Made by a program: the position numbers and the translations under genes | Assembly: GCA_949128115.1 (NCBI GenBank) | Contig: OX421966.1 | Coordinates: forward strand, 56,107,416-56,171,415 | Direction: 5' to 3' | DNA: 64,000 bases | Source of the DNA: Anaspis maculata | Taxonomy: Eukaryota; Arthropoda; Insecta; Coleoptera; Scraptiidae | The notes under the pieces: generated by a model | What the model was told of the DNA's origin: nothing | Database searches by the model: none | The model's input: only the letters and a program-made list of their open reading frames with translations | Shown here: positions 25,531-37,188 of the stretch, piece by piece | How the letters are laid out: each line of letters opens with the position of its first letter | How positions within the stretch are numbered: the stretch's first letter is position 1

Positions 25531-26614
25531 GGTACACATCGAAAATTATTTGAATAAATTAAAGGCATCAAAATCCTGCAAAGCAGGTCACTTTTTAGTT
25601 TGCGCCTGAGGTTGACCTGGTGAATGGTGATGTCATATAGGATCGAAATTTTTTCTAGAAAACCAGTGGAAAAATGGAGGTGCTTGTTTCATGACAAACA
25701 ATCAGATCAGAAACTACAGGGAAACTCATTTAAAATCAATATAATTTTTTCAATATAAAGTACCTGATACCCAATTGAAAAGAAAATACTCGAAAAGTGC
25801 AGATCGAAAAAAAAATTGTATAACTTTTTTAAAATAATTTAAAAATAGGGAGCTAAATCGAGACCCGAGTCGAGACCCGATTCGAAGGAAGACGTCATAT
25901 TCTTCATATTTTTAGTGTTTGTATGCTCAAAACAATTTCTTGGCAAAATGAATAAGGATGGGTAGATCTGCTAAACCTTCAAGAATTTTGCACTGTTTTT
26001 TTTTTGACACCGTGTAGCAACTTTATTTCCACTCTTCCAGAGATACCTCTTCTCATATTCCGCAACCCTACACTTGGTTCCGATAGTCATAAAGAATCGA
26101 CCAGTCAAAACAGATCCGAAATCTACCAAAGGAATTCAAATCTGTCTGATTTTGAAAACCGATTAAAACATTGAAAAATGTTGCCTTTGCTTTTGCCGAG
26201 GCTTTTGTCTATTTTTGTGAAATAGATTAATTCCTGTAGCTTAACCGTTCACTCAACGGTTAAACGCACCATCACTGGAAATACTATTTTTGTGTATTAC
26301 TGGTTGCCTAGTGTAAATGAAGAAAATTATTCTGACCTACCTACGTCGCAACTTCTTCAGCTTTTTGTTTGCTCTGCGTTGGATTTCCCAGATTCTCTCA
26401 GCTAACAACACACCGTCGAATCCACGAACCAGTCGTCTGTTAGTACTCACCCAATCATTTGCTGAAAGTAAACCGCAAAAAAAAACAGCGCGAGCGGTGC
26501 TCTCTTATTATTTTAGATCAGACCTATAATACACCACACCGTTTCTTACTATTTCAACACATTATCATAGAGACATTATGCAATAGTGAAGCGTGAACGT
26601 CAACCAAAAGGTAG

Positions 26615-26697
26615 GTAAGTGTGCAACACAATAATATTAAACTTCTTTGCATTAAAATACATGACGACAATAACATGCAATTCCTAATATTTTGTAG
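26615..26697 (+). other. 5'-UTR intron of paralog 1 (predicted)
   Basis: Donor GTAAGT at 26615 (an alternative GT lies at 26611) and acceptor TTTTGTAG at 26690-26697 are placed so that the next exon begins G-ATG. The same arrangement is conserved in the second paralog, where the intron is longer because of a MITE. Confidence 0.65.
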
Positions 26698-26698
26698 G

Positions 26699-29600
26699 AT
26701 GTCGTGTCATGAAAAATTCATCTGGGAATTCCACAATTTGTCCGGCACCACCGTAGGCGAAAAGCACCGCAGCCTCTTCCATTTGCTCGATAGGAATTCT
26801 ACGCTGTCGAAAATCGAAGTGGATTCGATCATTTCACAACTCGAACCTGAAACTTACCTCGAAGAACTCTTCCTCGTCGACGTTTGGATCCACTTCCGGT
26901 CTTTCGATCGATTGCTGCAAGAATTCAAAAGCGGCAACGAAATCGTCATCAGCAAAACGGCCAAACAGACCTGGTTTTTCCAACATATCGATTTCAAGTC
27001 AATCATCGATGACGTTCTGCCGGCCGTTTCGTTTTCCGTGCGCGCCAAGCTTGTTAAACGACTGCAACTGGACGAAGACGGCGGCGATTTAGTCTTCGAA
27101 AAATTACTTCAGGCGTATGGTTTGCCTTTCGCGAGCAAGATCCTTGAGAAGTGCTCGTGCAAGAAAATCAAGGAAACTTTGGAGAACTTTCCGGTGAAGT
27201 TGACGGTCGTGCAACTCCAAGCCTTGTTCGAGAAAGAACCAATGTTGATAGCTTTGTATTTGGATGAAAATATCAAGCATGATGATGGCTTCAGCGCAAA
27301 AGATAATCCTGTCTTCTTGTATATTGCTCAAAAGGATCCGGATATGTTTTGCGAGTTGAAGAATAAATACGAAATCGATGTGCGATTAGGAAAGCGGGCT
27401 ACCAAAAAGTTCTTGGTAGCCAAGAGGGCCGAAGTTTTGGCCAAACCTGAGGTGTATAACACGAAAAATTTGAACGCTGCGTCTCTGGTGAGGTGCTTGG
27501 GACAGGACTTTGGCGAGTACTTTGGGGAATTGTTCAAGATCGACGAGGGCAACAGGAGTATTTTGCAACACTATGCCAAAAATGGCAGATACAATTTGTA
27601 CAAAACTACGTATTACAAAGTTCTAAACAAAGCTTACATATGCGATGATTTTGTGATGAGAATGATGCCGCTTGAAGAACGGGTGAGCAATGCTAAATAC
27701 TTCATCAACGACAATGGCGACGAAATGAATCTTCAGTATTACACAGCAAAAGAATGTTTCGACATAGTTGTTCCGAAATTGAATGTTGCGGAGTCTTATC
27801 TCAGAGGCAAGTACTTCGATATACTAGTCAGATGCTGTGCTTTGAACCAAGATTTGAATGTTTTGCTGAAAGTTTGTCAGCTTATCAAAGATAGATTCGA
27901 AAAAGAATGGCTCCAGTTTTTGTACGTCTTGATCGACAAAAAAAACAAAATTATTGAACAGTTTGATGAAAAACTTTGGAAAATTGTATACGAAATTTTA
28001 GTCAAGCTGAAAGCAAAAGAAGATGGTCGTTGGACATTGTCTTACGGTTACACTGTAATCAGCTACCAATACTTAAAATTTTTGTTCAAGAAAAACGCAT
28101 CTGTGGCAGATGCAATCAAAGGGTGCATGTCTTCCATGTCTTACGAATGCTTCCATGAATTTCCTAGTGAAGTTGAAGTGAAACGTACGGCCGAATTCCA
28201 GAAGCGATTTTTATGTGATTTGGTAGGAGCAATACCAGAACTGTGCCATAAGGAACAACATAATATTCACATATTTGATGTTTTTATAGTAATATATATA
28301 ATGAAGTACAACCACTTACATCCCAGTGATCCAATTGATATTTACAATCACCCAAGATTGATAGAATCGCTTAAAAATTATGCTATTAAAATCAGTGATG
28401 GTAACATCACCGAGTATGACACGTCATTCGTGCGAAGCAATCATCGAAAAGCTTTCAGTTACGCCATCAGACGAAAAGAACCAGATGCGGAGCTCGTAAG
28501 GCTGCATTTTGAGAAGTACGAACACGTTGGATGTGCCGAAACCATATCATGGTTTTTGAAGCACAAGCCACGAGTAGTCGAAACCAACTTTGGCTACGTC
28601 ATAGCACAAGTCAGCACTGTATGGGGTTTGAACGCAGCAAAAATTTGGTACTCGCTCAAGAAGTACCGTGTACTTGACGAGGAAATTATACAGTTTTGCT
28701 TGTCAAAACTTGAAGATAAAAATTTTCACTTACCAGAAGATTTGACGAAACCATTAGCAATTTTAATGCGGCCACAAGATTACCTTGAGCTAGCTCAGCG
28801 TTACAAACCATCCACAACAAAAGTTGATCTTACCGATGATGACGTTGCAAAATTCTACAAAATTCAACTGAAAATGGCGCTGTTTTTGAAAACTCTCAAA
28901 CTACCCGAAACGGTCATGCCTTTGGTGTTGGAGTTCTGCGTTGGAGACTACCTGGGCACCACTCTAAGTCCATTATACGGTTCCATATACAACTTACCGC
29001 AAAATCATGTGAAATACTACTTGGATCAACTGGAAAAAATCCCAGCAGTTTCAGCGAAAAAGCACTACCTTTACCTGGCCTGCGAAGTGTTGGACCAAAA
29101 ATCTGTGCTGGACTACATGGCAACTTCGACACTTCCTTTGCTGCTGATCGTGATTCTCAAGTACTTCATCAAAAATCCAAACGAACAGCTGTGGGAGCTG
29201 TTCACAACCAACTTCAGCAAAAACGAAGACACCGAACTCATCAAGATAGCAATCGCTACCAAGTTCCCGGTGAAGTACAAAGCGAAAGCTCGCGAACTGC
29301 TTTGGCAAGCGGCAGCCGACAGAGCGTTCTTACGCAGACTCTTCATTTCCAGCTTGACCAAATCCGATATAGCTCAAATGAACGTCGCGATTTGCGCGAG
29401 CATAATCAAAACAGAAAAAGATGATGCTTTCATTACGAATTTCTTGACGTACCACGAGGATCCCCGTAAGTACGACTTGGTTTTGAAAACCGACAATGGC
29501 AAAAAGTACTTCGTGGAAACGTGCATGGCTTATTTGGAAAGCAAAGACGACGACAATGCCCAGTTGGTTTCGAAGCTTTCCGCAAATTTCGATCTGAGTC

Positions 29601-29998
29601 CTCTGGAGGCGTTCGAAGCCCACGTCTTGGTTCATCTGACGAAGCTGAAGGGACAAACTGACATTGAGGATGCAGTTCTGGAGTTGAGCCGCGGTCTCGT
29701 GAATGTGTACGGCAGGTTCATCTTGGATACGTTCGTGCGAGTTCTGAGCGGTTGTTTGCGGCACTTGCTGAAGGAGGAACGTGACAGGTTCAAGTTTTAC
29801 CACGGTGTGCTGCAGAAAGCCAGATGCGTGGAAGATACTTTCTTGGTAGTGAAGTTGCTCATTCAAGACCACCCTGAACGTGCTGATAGCGTTGAGTTTT
29901 ACAAGCCGATCTTGGATATGCTTTGTACGATGTCCAATGATACTGTGCAGTTGATGATGAACCACTGTGTGACAAATTGTAAAGCAATAATAAGATAG
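26699..29998 (+). CDS. Uncharacterised ~1,100-residue helical protein, paralog 1
   Basis: One uninterrupted coding exon of 1,099 residues from the ATG at 26699 (MSCHEKFIWEFHNLSG), which lies one base after a predicted splice acceptor. The frame is open upstream for 26 more codons, but that part is intron. I do not recognise the family. No signal peptide, obvious membrane segment or known catalytic motif is seen. The sequence is leucine-rich with regularly spaced charged and hydrophobic residues, as in an alpha-solenoid, throughout (for example LVKRLQLDEDGGDLVFEKLL, KAKARELLWQAAADRAFLRR, CLRHLLKEERDRFKFYHGVL). A poly(A) signal follows at 30086. The close copy at 37189-40476 is also fully open, so both are probably expressed genes. 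The missing coding introns could mean an old retrocopy origin or a lineage-specific family. Function unknown. Confidence 0.88.
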   Translation: MSCHEKFIWEFHNLSGTTVGEKHRSLFHLLDRNSTLSKIEVDSIISQLEPETYLEELFLVDVWIHFRSFDRLLQEFKSGNEIVISKTAKQTWFFQHIDFKSIIDDVLPAVSFSVRAKLVKRLQLDEDGGDLVFEKLLQAYGLPFASKILEKCSCKKIKETLENFPVKLTVVQLQALFEKEPMLIALYLDENIKHDDGFSAKDNPVFLYIAQKDPDMFCELKNKYEIDVRLGKRATKKFLVAKRAEVLAKPEVYNTKNLNAASLVRCLGQDFGEYFGELFKIDEGNRSILQHYAKNGRYNLYKTTYYKVLNKAYICDDFVMRMMPLEERVSNAKYFINDNGDEMNLQYYTAKECFDIVVPKLNVAESYLRGKYFDILVRCCALNQDLNVLLKVCQLIKDRFEKEWLQFLYVLIDKKNKIIEQFDEKLWKIVYEILVKLKAKEDGRWTLSYGYTVISYQYLKFLFKKNASVADAIKGCMSSMSYECFHEFPSEVEVKRTAEFQKRFLCDLVGAIPELCHKEQHNIHIFDVFIVIYIMKYNHLHPSDPIDIYNHPRLIESLKNYAIKISDGNITEYDTSFVRSNHRKAFSYAIRRKEPDAELVRLHFEKYEHVGCAETISWFLKHKPRVVETNFGYVIAQVSTVWGLNAAKIWYSLKKYRVLDEEIIQFCLSKLEDKNFHLPEDLTKPLAILMRPQDYLELAQRYKPSTTKVDLTDDDVAKFYKIQLKMALFLKTLKLPETVMPLVLEFCVGDYLGTTLSPLYGSIYNLPQNHVKYYLDQLEKIPAVSAKKHYLYLACEVLDQKSVLDYMATSTLPLLLIVILKYFIKNPNEQLWELFTTNFSKNEDTELIKIAIATKFPVKYKAKARELLWQAAADRAFLRRLFISSLTKSDIAQMNVAICASIIKTEKDDAFITNFLTYHEDPRKYDLVLKTDNGKKYFVETCMAYLESKDDDNAQLVSKLSANFDLSPLEAFEAHVLVHLTKLKGQTDIEDAVLELSRGLVNVYGRFILDTFVRVLSGCLRHLLKEERDRFKFYHGVLQKARCVEDTFLVVKLLIQDHPERADSVEFYKPILDMLCTMSNDTVQLMMNHCVTNCKAIIR

Positions 29999-30085
29999 GT
30001 TAGGTAAGGTCTAAGCTAAGCTAGTCATTTAACTTGTTTAAAAGTTTGTACTTGGTTTTTAAATTTCTTAGAATAGATGTTGAAT

Positions 30086-30091
30086 AATAAA
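30086..30091 (+). terminator. Poly(A) signal of paralog 1
   Basis: AATAAA lies 88 nt after the stop codon, followed by a GT-rich stretch (TGTGTGGTATTGATGT). Confidence 0.65.
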
Positions 30092-31017
30092 TGTGTGGTA
30101 TTGATGTAATTTCGTCGAGTGGTTTCGTGGTTCATGAAGATTTTGCGATCAGTTACAGTTCCATCGCCGCGTGGAAGGTGGAGCTTAACCATTAATTTAG
30201 TAGCTCTTTTTTGGATTTTCCTCTTATGCTTCTGTTTTTCAAAGAAGTGGTCTGGTTGTGTCGGTCATGGACACTTTCGACATAGACGAAGCTCAATCGT
30301 AAATTGCTGCCTCCGGCCACCCAGGTCCGGGTGCCTGCTCTCTGAGGCCGCAGGCATCGCCGCCAAGAGATGCAAGCACTCTCTGAGAACTAAGCTCCGT
30401 TGCTTGGGGCTATACTTGTCTTCTAAACGGAAGACGATGGACTTATCACTGGGGTCATAGCTCATTACTGAGGTCATAGCTCAGCTTTTGATTAGAGGAT
30501 CATAACTCATCTGATACACACCTCCACTCACAAACATTTACTCGCAGGCAAGGGAACAAACCTTTGGACCGCTACACTACTTCACTCGTTAACACTCAAC
30601 CTGTCAGCTCCCTCTCATGCTCCACACTAACCGCACTTGCTTTTACTAGCTATTACCATCGTCGCGGAGGTAAGGGGTGGTGTCAACCCAACATGCATGT
30701 GAAATTCCCCCCTCCCGTAAAATACCGACTCGGCATTCAAAGGGTTGTCATCCTCCAAAATGTTTGGAAAAATTGACGTATTGAAACATTACAAAAAAAA
30801 TGTTTCTAGGGTCGCTAGTAAAACCAAATTATCTTTATTCTTACATAATTATACCCAATTATTGTATCTCAGGTATTCCATTTAAAACTATCCTGAAGCT
30901 ATACAGGGGAACACATGGGAACTATTTGTGTTATTTGTTGCTCTACATCAGTTTTATAACCTCTAGAACTTTTCACGAGCATTTTCGAGGAAAAATAAAT
31001 TTCTAGGATTGATGACT

Positions 31018-31250
31018 CACCCTGTACACTAAAAAAATCACAAAACATCCAAAGGTTCAAAAAATTTGCTTTTTGGTCTGATGAAAAGAGTTCACTGAAT
31101 TCTTCCTAAATAACGGAAATAGAAGGGGTCGAAGAACCCTACATATTTCCAAAAATAAAATCAAAAATTTTCATCAACATTTTTCCGACACTTTTGGAGC
31201 ATCTCCCTACCTGTTCTTCAGTTTTTCAGCCCAAGTTTGCGAGCACCCTG
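31018..31250 (-). mobile_element. CAGGGTG-type MITE (CAAACTTGGG family)
   Basis: The right end on the minus strand reads CAGGGTGCTCGCAAACTTGG. The same family appears near 41462 (plus), 43590-43833 (minus) and 61667 (plus). The other boundary is uncertain. Non-coding. Confidence 0.55.
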
Positions 31251-31485
31251 TATAAACAAAACAAAAAATCACCCAAATAATGTCCGATACCCGGCGTCTC
31301 CACCATGTCGCGATAAGGTTAAAAGCTGAGAGTCTTTTGATCGCGTGGTTGGGTTTAGTAGTTCAGAGGTGGTTCAGAGTCCAGTCATTCTACTTAGAGT
31401 GTATTTACCCATTTACCCATTGAATATAATGTCTGAGAACTATGTACTTTCACTTGCGCTGTCCTTTTTACTAGCTAACGTATGG

Positions 31486-32018
31486 TCCGAAAGTTTTGGA
31501 AAATTGTTTAAAAGTTAATATTTTTTTCTGAATAGTCTTTATTTTTTAACTTGATACTGCAGAAATTAACATCATATATAACAGTAACAAATTCATATTC
31601 AACATATTGATAATGGACCATTATCTTAGATGAATTTCAATTTTCTTCTGCCATGTTCCATGATTCTACAGGATCAATTTCTCCAATGCAAAATTCTCTA
31701 ATGTTATTGAAAAATGCGACTCCGTAATTGGTCTTCATTTGCAGCTCCCCATCCCTTGTCTTATACTATCCTGCTCAATACTTACCAAAAATCTTATATT
31801 GGTCGAACTTGCGGTACATTGGGAGGCAGGAGCTCAAAGAAATTAATCCTGTTGTTGTTGTCCAGAGAATGATCGAATATGACAGAAGAAAACTGGAGAG
31901 CCATCTAAGATAATGGCCCATCTTCAGTATGTTGAATATGAATTTGGTATTGTTATAGATGATGTATGTTATAGATGACACCTCGACACCCAGATGGGTA
32001 AAAGAGGTTACAATTATA
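31486..32018. other. No gene seen
   Basis: AT-rich. Two related inverted blocks (ATTCATATTCAACATA near 31590 and TATGTTGAATATGAAT near 31925, with AATGGACCATTATCTTAGAT-like blocks) suggest another 350-bp foldback element at about 31585-31945. Confidence 0.45.
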
Positions 32019-32891
32019 CAGGGTGGTCCAGGTTATAGTAGGAATAATTCAGCATTCGATGGTCCATTGAAAACTAGGTCGACATGCATAATTTAATTTT
32101 ACTCCAAAACGCTTCCTAAGGAAGATAGAGCCCTCCAAAGTTCAGTTTTAAAATCTTTTTTTGCAATAACTCTCAAGTCATTGGAGCGATTTGATCAAAT
32201 TTGGTACAAATGCTTACGACACAGATATTCATCACTTGACGCAGATAACTTTTGTCATAATTGTCCAGTGGCGTAGATACGGGGAATTATTCAACTTCTC
32301 CAACCCCATTTTTTACACCACTGGATATTTTCAAAAAATTATAATTTTTTTTGAATTTCTTGTTCAATTAAAAAAAAAACTGCCATTTTTTGCTGAGAAA
32401 CGAGGCGTTTCCAGAAAAAAAACAATTTGGGCTCTGGAAAGTGGCGATTTCGAGATGTTTTCCAAAGTTTAAAGCCCAAATATCTCGAAAATCAAGCCTC
32501 TAATCAAAATTTTACAGGAGTAACTTTTTTTTTAATTGAGCAAGGAATTCGAAAAAAATATACTTTTCCAAAAATATTCAGTGGCGTAGAGAATAGGGCG
32601 TGAACAGTAAGACAACTCCCCCGTATCTACGCCACTGGACAATTTTGACAAAAGTTATCTAGGTACGTCAAGTGATGGGTAATAGTTCCGTAAGTATTTG
32701 TCCCAAATTTGGTCAAAATCGCTTTGATGACTTGAGAGTTATTGCAGAAAAAAGATTTTAAAAACTGAACTTTGAAAAGCTGTATCTCTCTTAGGAAGCG
32801 TTTTAGAGAAAAATTAAATTATGCCTGTCGACCTAGTTTTCGATGGACTATCGAATGGTGAATTATTGCTATTATAACCTGGACCACCCTG
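32019..32891. mobile_element. TA-flanked foldback element, 873 bp (mariner-like termini)
   Basis: Ends CAGGGTGGTCCAGGTTATAG and its complement, with TA at both borders (32017-32018 and 32892-32893). Inverted similarity continues inward for several hundred bases (CTTCCTAAG, GATGACTTGAGAG and TCCAGTGGCGTAGA blocks). No transposase. Confidence 0.85.
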
Positions 32892-32916
32892 TATACACTG
32901 CTCGATACACTGTAAT

Positions 32917-33494
32917 TGTTTTTTTCTGGAAACGCCTCGTTTCTCAGCAAAAAATGGCAGTAAATCAGCTCAAACGACATAGAAAACTTATTCCAGTTGA
33001 GAAATCATGAGTTTTCTTGGATTTTGATTCTTAGGCCTTCGAAAGTCGTGATTTCAAAGCGTTTTCCAAAGTTTCAAACCCAAATATCTCGGAAATGAAG
33101 CCTCTAATCAAAATTTTACATGAGTAATTTTTTTTTCTGAATCGAACAGGAAATTCAAAAAAAGTAAATTTTTTTGAAAATATCCAGTGGCGTAGAAAAT
33201 GGGGCGGGAGAAGTTGAACAATCCCCCGGTATCTATGCCACTGGACAATTTTGACAAAAGTTGTCTACGTCAAGTGATGGGTATTTATTTCATAAGTATT
33301 TGCACCAAATTTGGTGAAAATCGCTTCGATGACTTGAGAGTTATTGCAAAAAGATGATTTTAAAAACTGAATTTTGAAGGGCTCTATCTCCCTTAGGAAG
33401 CGTTTTGGAGAAAAATTAAATTATGCATGTCGACCTAGTTTTCGATGGACCATCGAATGGTGAATTATTGCTACTATAACCTGGACCTCCCGTG
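32917..33494. mobile_element. Second, partial copy of the GTGGTCCAGGTTATAG element
   Basis: It repeats one arm of the neighbouring element: GGAAACGCCTCGTTTCTCAG at the left, then CCAGTGGCGTAGA, GTGATGGGTA, and the end CTATAACCTGGACCTCC at about 33491. The outer left terminus is missing. Confidence 0.7.
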
Positions 33495-34705
33495 TTTAAT
33501 CGCAAAGATTTTGCCAGTCAATAGAACATCAGAAAAGAATGAGACATGCATATAAAAATTTTGTTCAAAAACCCGTAATAACTGAGATACAGCTCTTCAA
33601 AGTTGGAAAACAAATACAGTTCTTTTCACCTAACTTTCATGCTGTTCAACCGATTTTCGTCAAATTTCTCACACCTATTCACTAACCATATGCATATAAA
33701 CCTCGAATAACACATCTGGTGAGAACAGCCCCATGGCGTAGATAGGGGTGGTTGCGCTCCTTTAATCATCCCTAATTTTTTCCCCACTGCAAATTTTTCA
33801 AAATCAGTACCATTTTCGAGTTGTTCATTCAATTTTGATCGAAAACTTGCTTTTGCAAAATTTTGATAGGAGGCATACTTTTTGAGATAATTCAGTTTGA
33901 AGATTCCTAGTCAATCTTGCAACTTCTTACAATTTTAGTTGCTTAAAATTGGCATTGCTATATCATTAGAAATAATCAGTTCCAAATTCACACAAGTGAT
34001 ATTGAGATCATCAAGTATCATAACGTAAGATCGATTTTGATCAAAACAATCCAGTGGCGTAGAATTAAGGGGCTTTATTACTTACATCCACTTATCTGCT
34101 ACACCACGGGTAATTTTTCAAAATCAATAATTTTTTTGAACTTGTCGTTTGATCCAGTAAAAAAAGTTGCTCTTGTGAAACTTTGATTGGAGGCTTCTTT
34201 TTCGAGTTATTCGAACTTTAAAGTCCTGAGTCGAAAAAATGGCTGGCATATCGAGGAAAACAGCAAACCCTTTAATCAATCTTGCTTTCAATTATTCATG
34301 TTGATTAATGTACCTACCACTTTCTTTTGATTTTACTTACGTTGTGTGAGTTCATACCTACAATTACCTTGATTTTACAGTTCGTCAATTTAGAAGAAAG
34401 TTGGACTAGGAAAAAAATTTCATTAGCGGTACAGAAGCCGGGATGGAAGACAAAATTGCATGTCAGTCAATGTATGTTACTATTATTTTTGTTCTCCAGT
34501 CATGTACCTATCTGGTTCTGAATAGCAGGGACTTGAATTTTGCGGGTTTTTTTTATTGATCTCAAACTTTGAAATTTGAATAACTCGAAAACGAGGCCTC
34601 CAATCAAAATTTCGCAAAAGCAACTTTTTTTCTGAATCGAAAGACAAATTCAAAAAAATTATTGATTTCAAAAAATATCCAGTGACGTAGCAGATAAGTG
34701 GATGT
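33495..34705. other. No gene seen; scraps of the same foldback families
   Basis: Blocks reading CCAGTGGCGTAGA or its variants occur near 33720, 34050 and 34680, together with AACTCGAAAACGAGGCCTC-like arms. These are degenerate fragments of the elements at 32-33.5 kb. Confidence 0.5.
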
Positions 34706-35405
34706 ATGGTTTGCGCCGGAGGTTGACCCGGTGATGTCATAGAGGAAGATGATAAGCATTTTTTTTTAGAAAACCAGTGAAAAAATTGACCTGCTTGTTT
34801 CATGACATGAACAATCATATCAGAAACTACAGGAAAACTCATTCAAAATCAATATATTTTTTCAATATTATGTACTTACTTAACGCCCAATTGAAAAGCA
34901 AATACTCAAAAAGTGCAGATCGGAAAAAAACGTTGCATAACTTTTTTTGAATAAAAATAGGAAGCTGAATCAAGAACCGATTCGAAGGAGGACGTCATTC
35001 TTCATATTTTTAGTGTTTGTATACTCAAAAAAATTTCTTGGCAAAACGAAGGATGGGTAAACCTGGAGGTAAACCTTCAAGAGTTTTGCACTGTTTTTTT
35101 TTTTTGACACCGTGTAGCAACTTTATTTCGCTTTTCTCATATGGCGACAGTGCTACACCCTGTTTCGGAAGCCAAAGAATAGGGGGCTATCGACCAGTCA
35201 AAACGAATCCGAGATCTACCGAAGGAATTCAAATCTGTCTGATTTTGAAAACCGATTAAAATATCGAACAATGTTACCTTTGCCGAGGTTTTTGCCAATT
35301 TTTGTAAAATTGTAGTTACGCACCATCATTACTCTTTTTGTGTATTACTGGTTGCCTAGTGTACAAATAAAGACAATTATTCTGACCTACTACCTACGCC
35401 GCAAC

Positions 35406-36462
35406 TAAACTGCGCAACAAATATGTTGTCGCAAGGGAAAAATTGGTCCAACTATGGACCATAATAACTTTTGAATGACACAAACTATTCCGATTTCGTT
35501 TTCACGGTTAGTGAGATCAGTCTTTCCGTTATTCCCCTTCAAGAGGTGAAGATCAGGAAGCGTCATGTAAAATATTTACAGGGTGAAATGTAAAACAGTG
35601 TAAAATTTTAGCAAATTAAACGGACCCCCATTTTCAGAATATTTTTTTTTACACATGCAAATGAAAGAACCATAAAGCGTGATGTTTTGGCTTGCGCCCA
35701 GTTTTGGAATTTTTGGAATCGGAACTCTGGTTCTGACTTTATGATTTTTTTTTCTCTTGGAGGATGCTGATTTATCCTATCGCTACCTACAAGGGAGACT
35801 ATGTTAGCCCAGAGAGCCTGTCATCATCAAAAACTAAAATTGACCATCAGCATCAAGTTCAGGAGGTCAAAATCACAGAGAAAGTTTGTTTTGGTTGTGA
35901 AAATCTGATCAAATTCAATTTTTAAGAAAAACAGCTGTGTCGCCCATTTCGAATGGGCCCCTTTTTTGAAGTCTTTGATCAAGGTATTTCAGATGGTCTA
36001 CAAGTCAAGTTTCTGAGAACCGTTTGAGCAACAATATTCGTGAATTGCAACCTCCCATCATCAGAATAACATAATCTTCTTTGTACCGATAGGATAAATC
36101 AGCATCTTACAAGAGAAAAAAATCATAAAGTCAGAACCAGACATCCGATTTTAAAAATTTTGAAACCGGGCGCAAGCTAAAACATAACACTTTATAATCG
36201 TTCCATTTGCATTTGAGAAAAAAAATTATTCTGAAAATGGCGGTCCGTTTAATTTGCTAAAATTTTGTACTGTTTTACATTTCACCCTGTAGATATTTTA
36301 CATGGAGCTTCCAGATCTTCAGCTCCTGAACGTGAATAACGGAAAGACTGATCTCACTAACCGTCAAAACAGAATCAAAATGGTTTTTTTCATTCAAAAG
36401 TTATTGGGGTCCAAACTCGGACCAATTTTTCCCTCGCGACAACATATTTGTTGCGCAGTTTA
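35406..36462. mobile_element. Foldback element, 1,057 bp, inserted upstream of paralog 2
   Basis: It starts TAAACTGCGCAACAAATATG and ends with the exact complement. The arms stay similar for roughly 400 bp (AAGGGAAAAATTGGTCC, GAGATCAGTCTTTCCGTTAT and TAAAATATTTACAGGGTG blocks). Unit 1 reads straight through the corresponding site (GCAACTTCTTCAGC at 26350), so this is an insertion after the duplication. Confidence 0.88.
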
Positions 36463-36718
36463 CTTCAGCTTTTTGTTCGCTCTGCGTTGGATTCCCCAGA
36501 TTCTCTCAGCTAACGACACAACACCGTCGAATCCACGAACCAGTCGTCTGTTAGTACTCACCCAATCATTTAGGTACTGGAAGTTAACCGCAAAAAGAAA
36601 ACGCGAGCGGTGCTCTCTTATTATTTCAGATTAAACCTATGAGTACACCACACCATGTCTTAATATTTCAACACATTATGCAATAATGAAGCGTGAACGG
36701 TCAACCAAATAAAGGTAG

Positions 36719-37187
36719 GTAAAGTGTGCAATACAATAATATTAAGGCTGTATACGCAGAGTATCAATATTTCTCCCTCAAAAATAAAGATGAAGAGATA
36801 CGGAGATTTTGATGGGATTCCATGGAATGTTTGTCCACCTTGTTTCCGTTTGGATTACCCCACATTTTTTTAGGAGCCCAATAGCCCTGAAACCCTAGAA
36901 AAGTTTCTGAAGGATTACTGGGTCATTTTTTGACACACAAAAAAAATTATCAACTGTTTTATAATTTTGAGAGACGTAGAAAATTGAGTACAGAGCCGTT
37001 TTTTGAAAAAAGTTGTTACTTAACAAAAAAAGTTTTTTTTCACATAGGTAATTGATGACATAGTTTTTATCTCCATTTTTAAGGAAGAAATCCTTTAAAT
37101 AGTTCTCACCTACTGAGAATACAGCCTTAAACTTCCTTGCAGTAAAATACATGACGACAATAACATGCAATTCCTGATATTTTGTAG
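36719..37187 (+). other. 5'-UTR intron of paralog 2 (predicted)
   Basis: Donor near GGTAGGTAAAG (GT at 36715 or 36719) and acceptor TTTTGTAG at 37180-37187. It is about 470 nt rather than 83 nt because of the TTAA MITE. Confidence 0.6.
36746..37126. mobile_element. TTAA-flanked MITE (piggyBac-like) in the 5'-UTR intron of paralog 2
   Basis: Ends GGCTGTATACGCAGAG and the complement of GGCTGTATTCTCAGTAG, flanked by TTAA on both sides (36742-36745 and 37127-37130). Unit 1 has a single TTAA at the same point (ATATTAAACTTC), showing the empty site. It is 381 bp with no transposase. TTAA duplication is characteristic of piggyBac elements. Confidence 0.9.
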
Positions 37188-37188
37188 G

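Larger units (their letters stand above)
25605..31485. repeat. Tandem segmental duplication, unit 1
   Basis: It is homologous in direct orientation to about 34706-44085. Similarity starts at TTTGCGCC.GAGGTTGACC and runs through the upstream region, the gene, the 3' UTR and flanking TE scraps to about ACTAGCT at 31484. The spacer between units (31.5-34.7 kb) is made of TIR elements. Confidence 0.9.

Noticed and set aside
29330..29965. 211-codon minus-strand frame inside paralog 1, repeated in paralog 2 (39808-40443)
   Set aside because: It is an antisense shadow of the conserved coding frame; it is kept open in both copies only because the sense strand is nearly identical.
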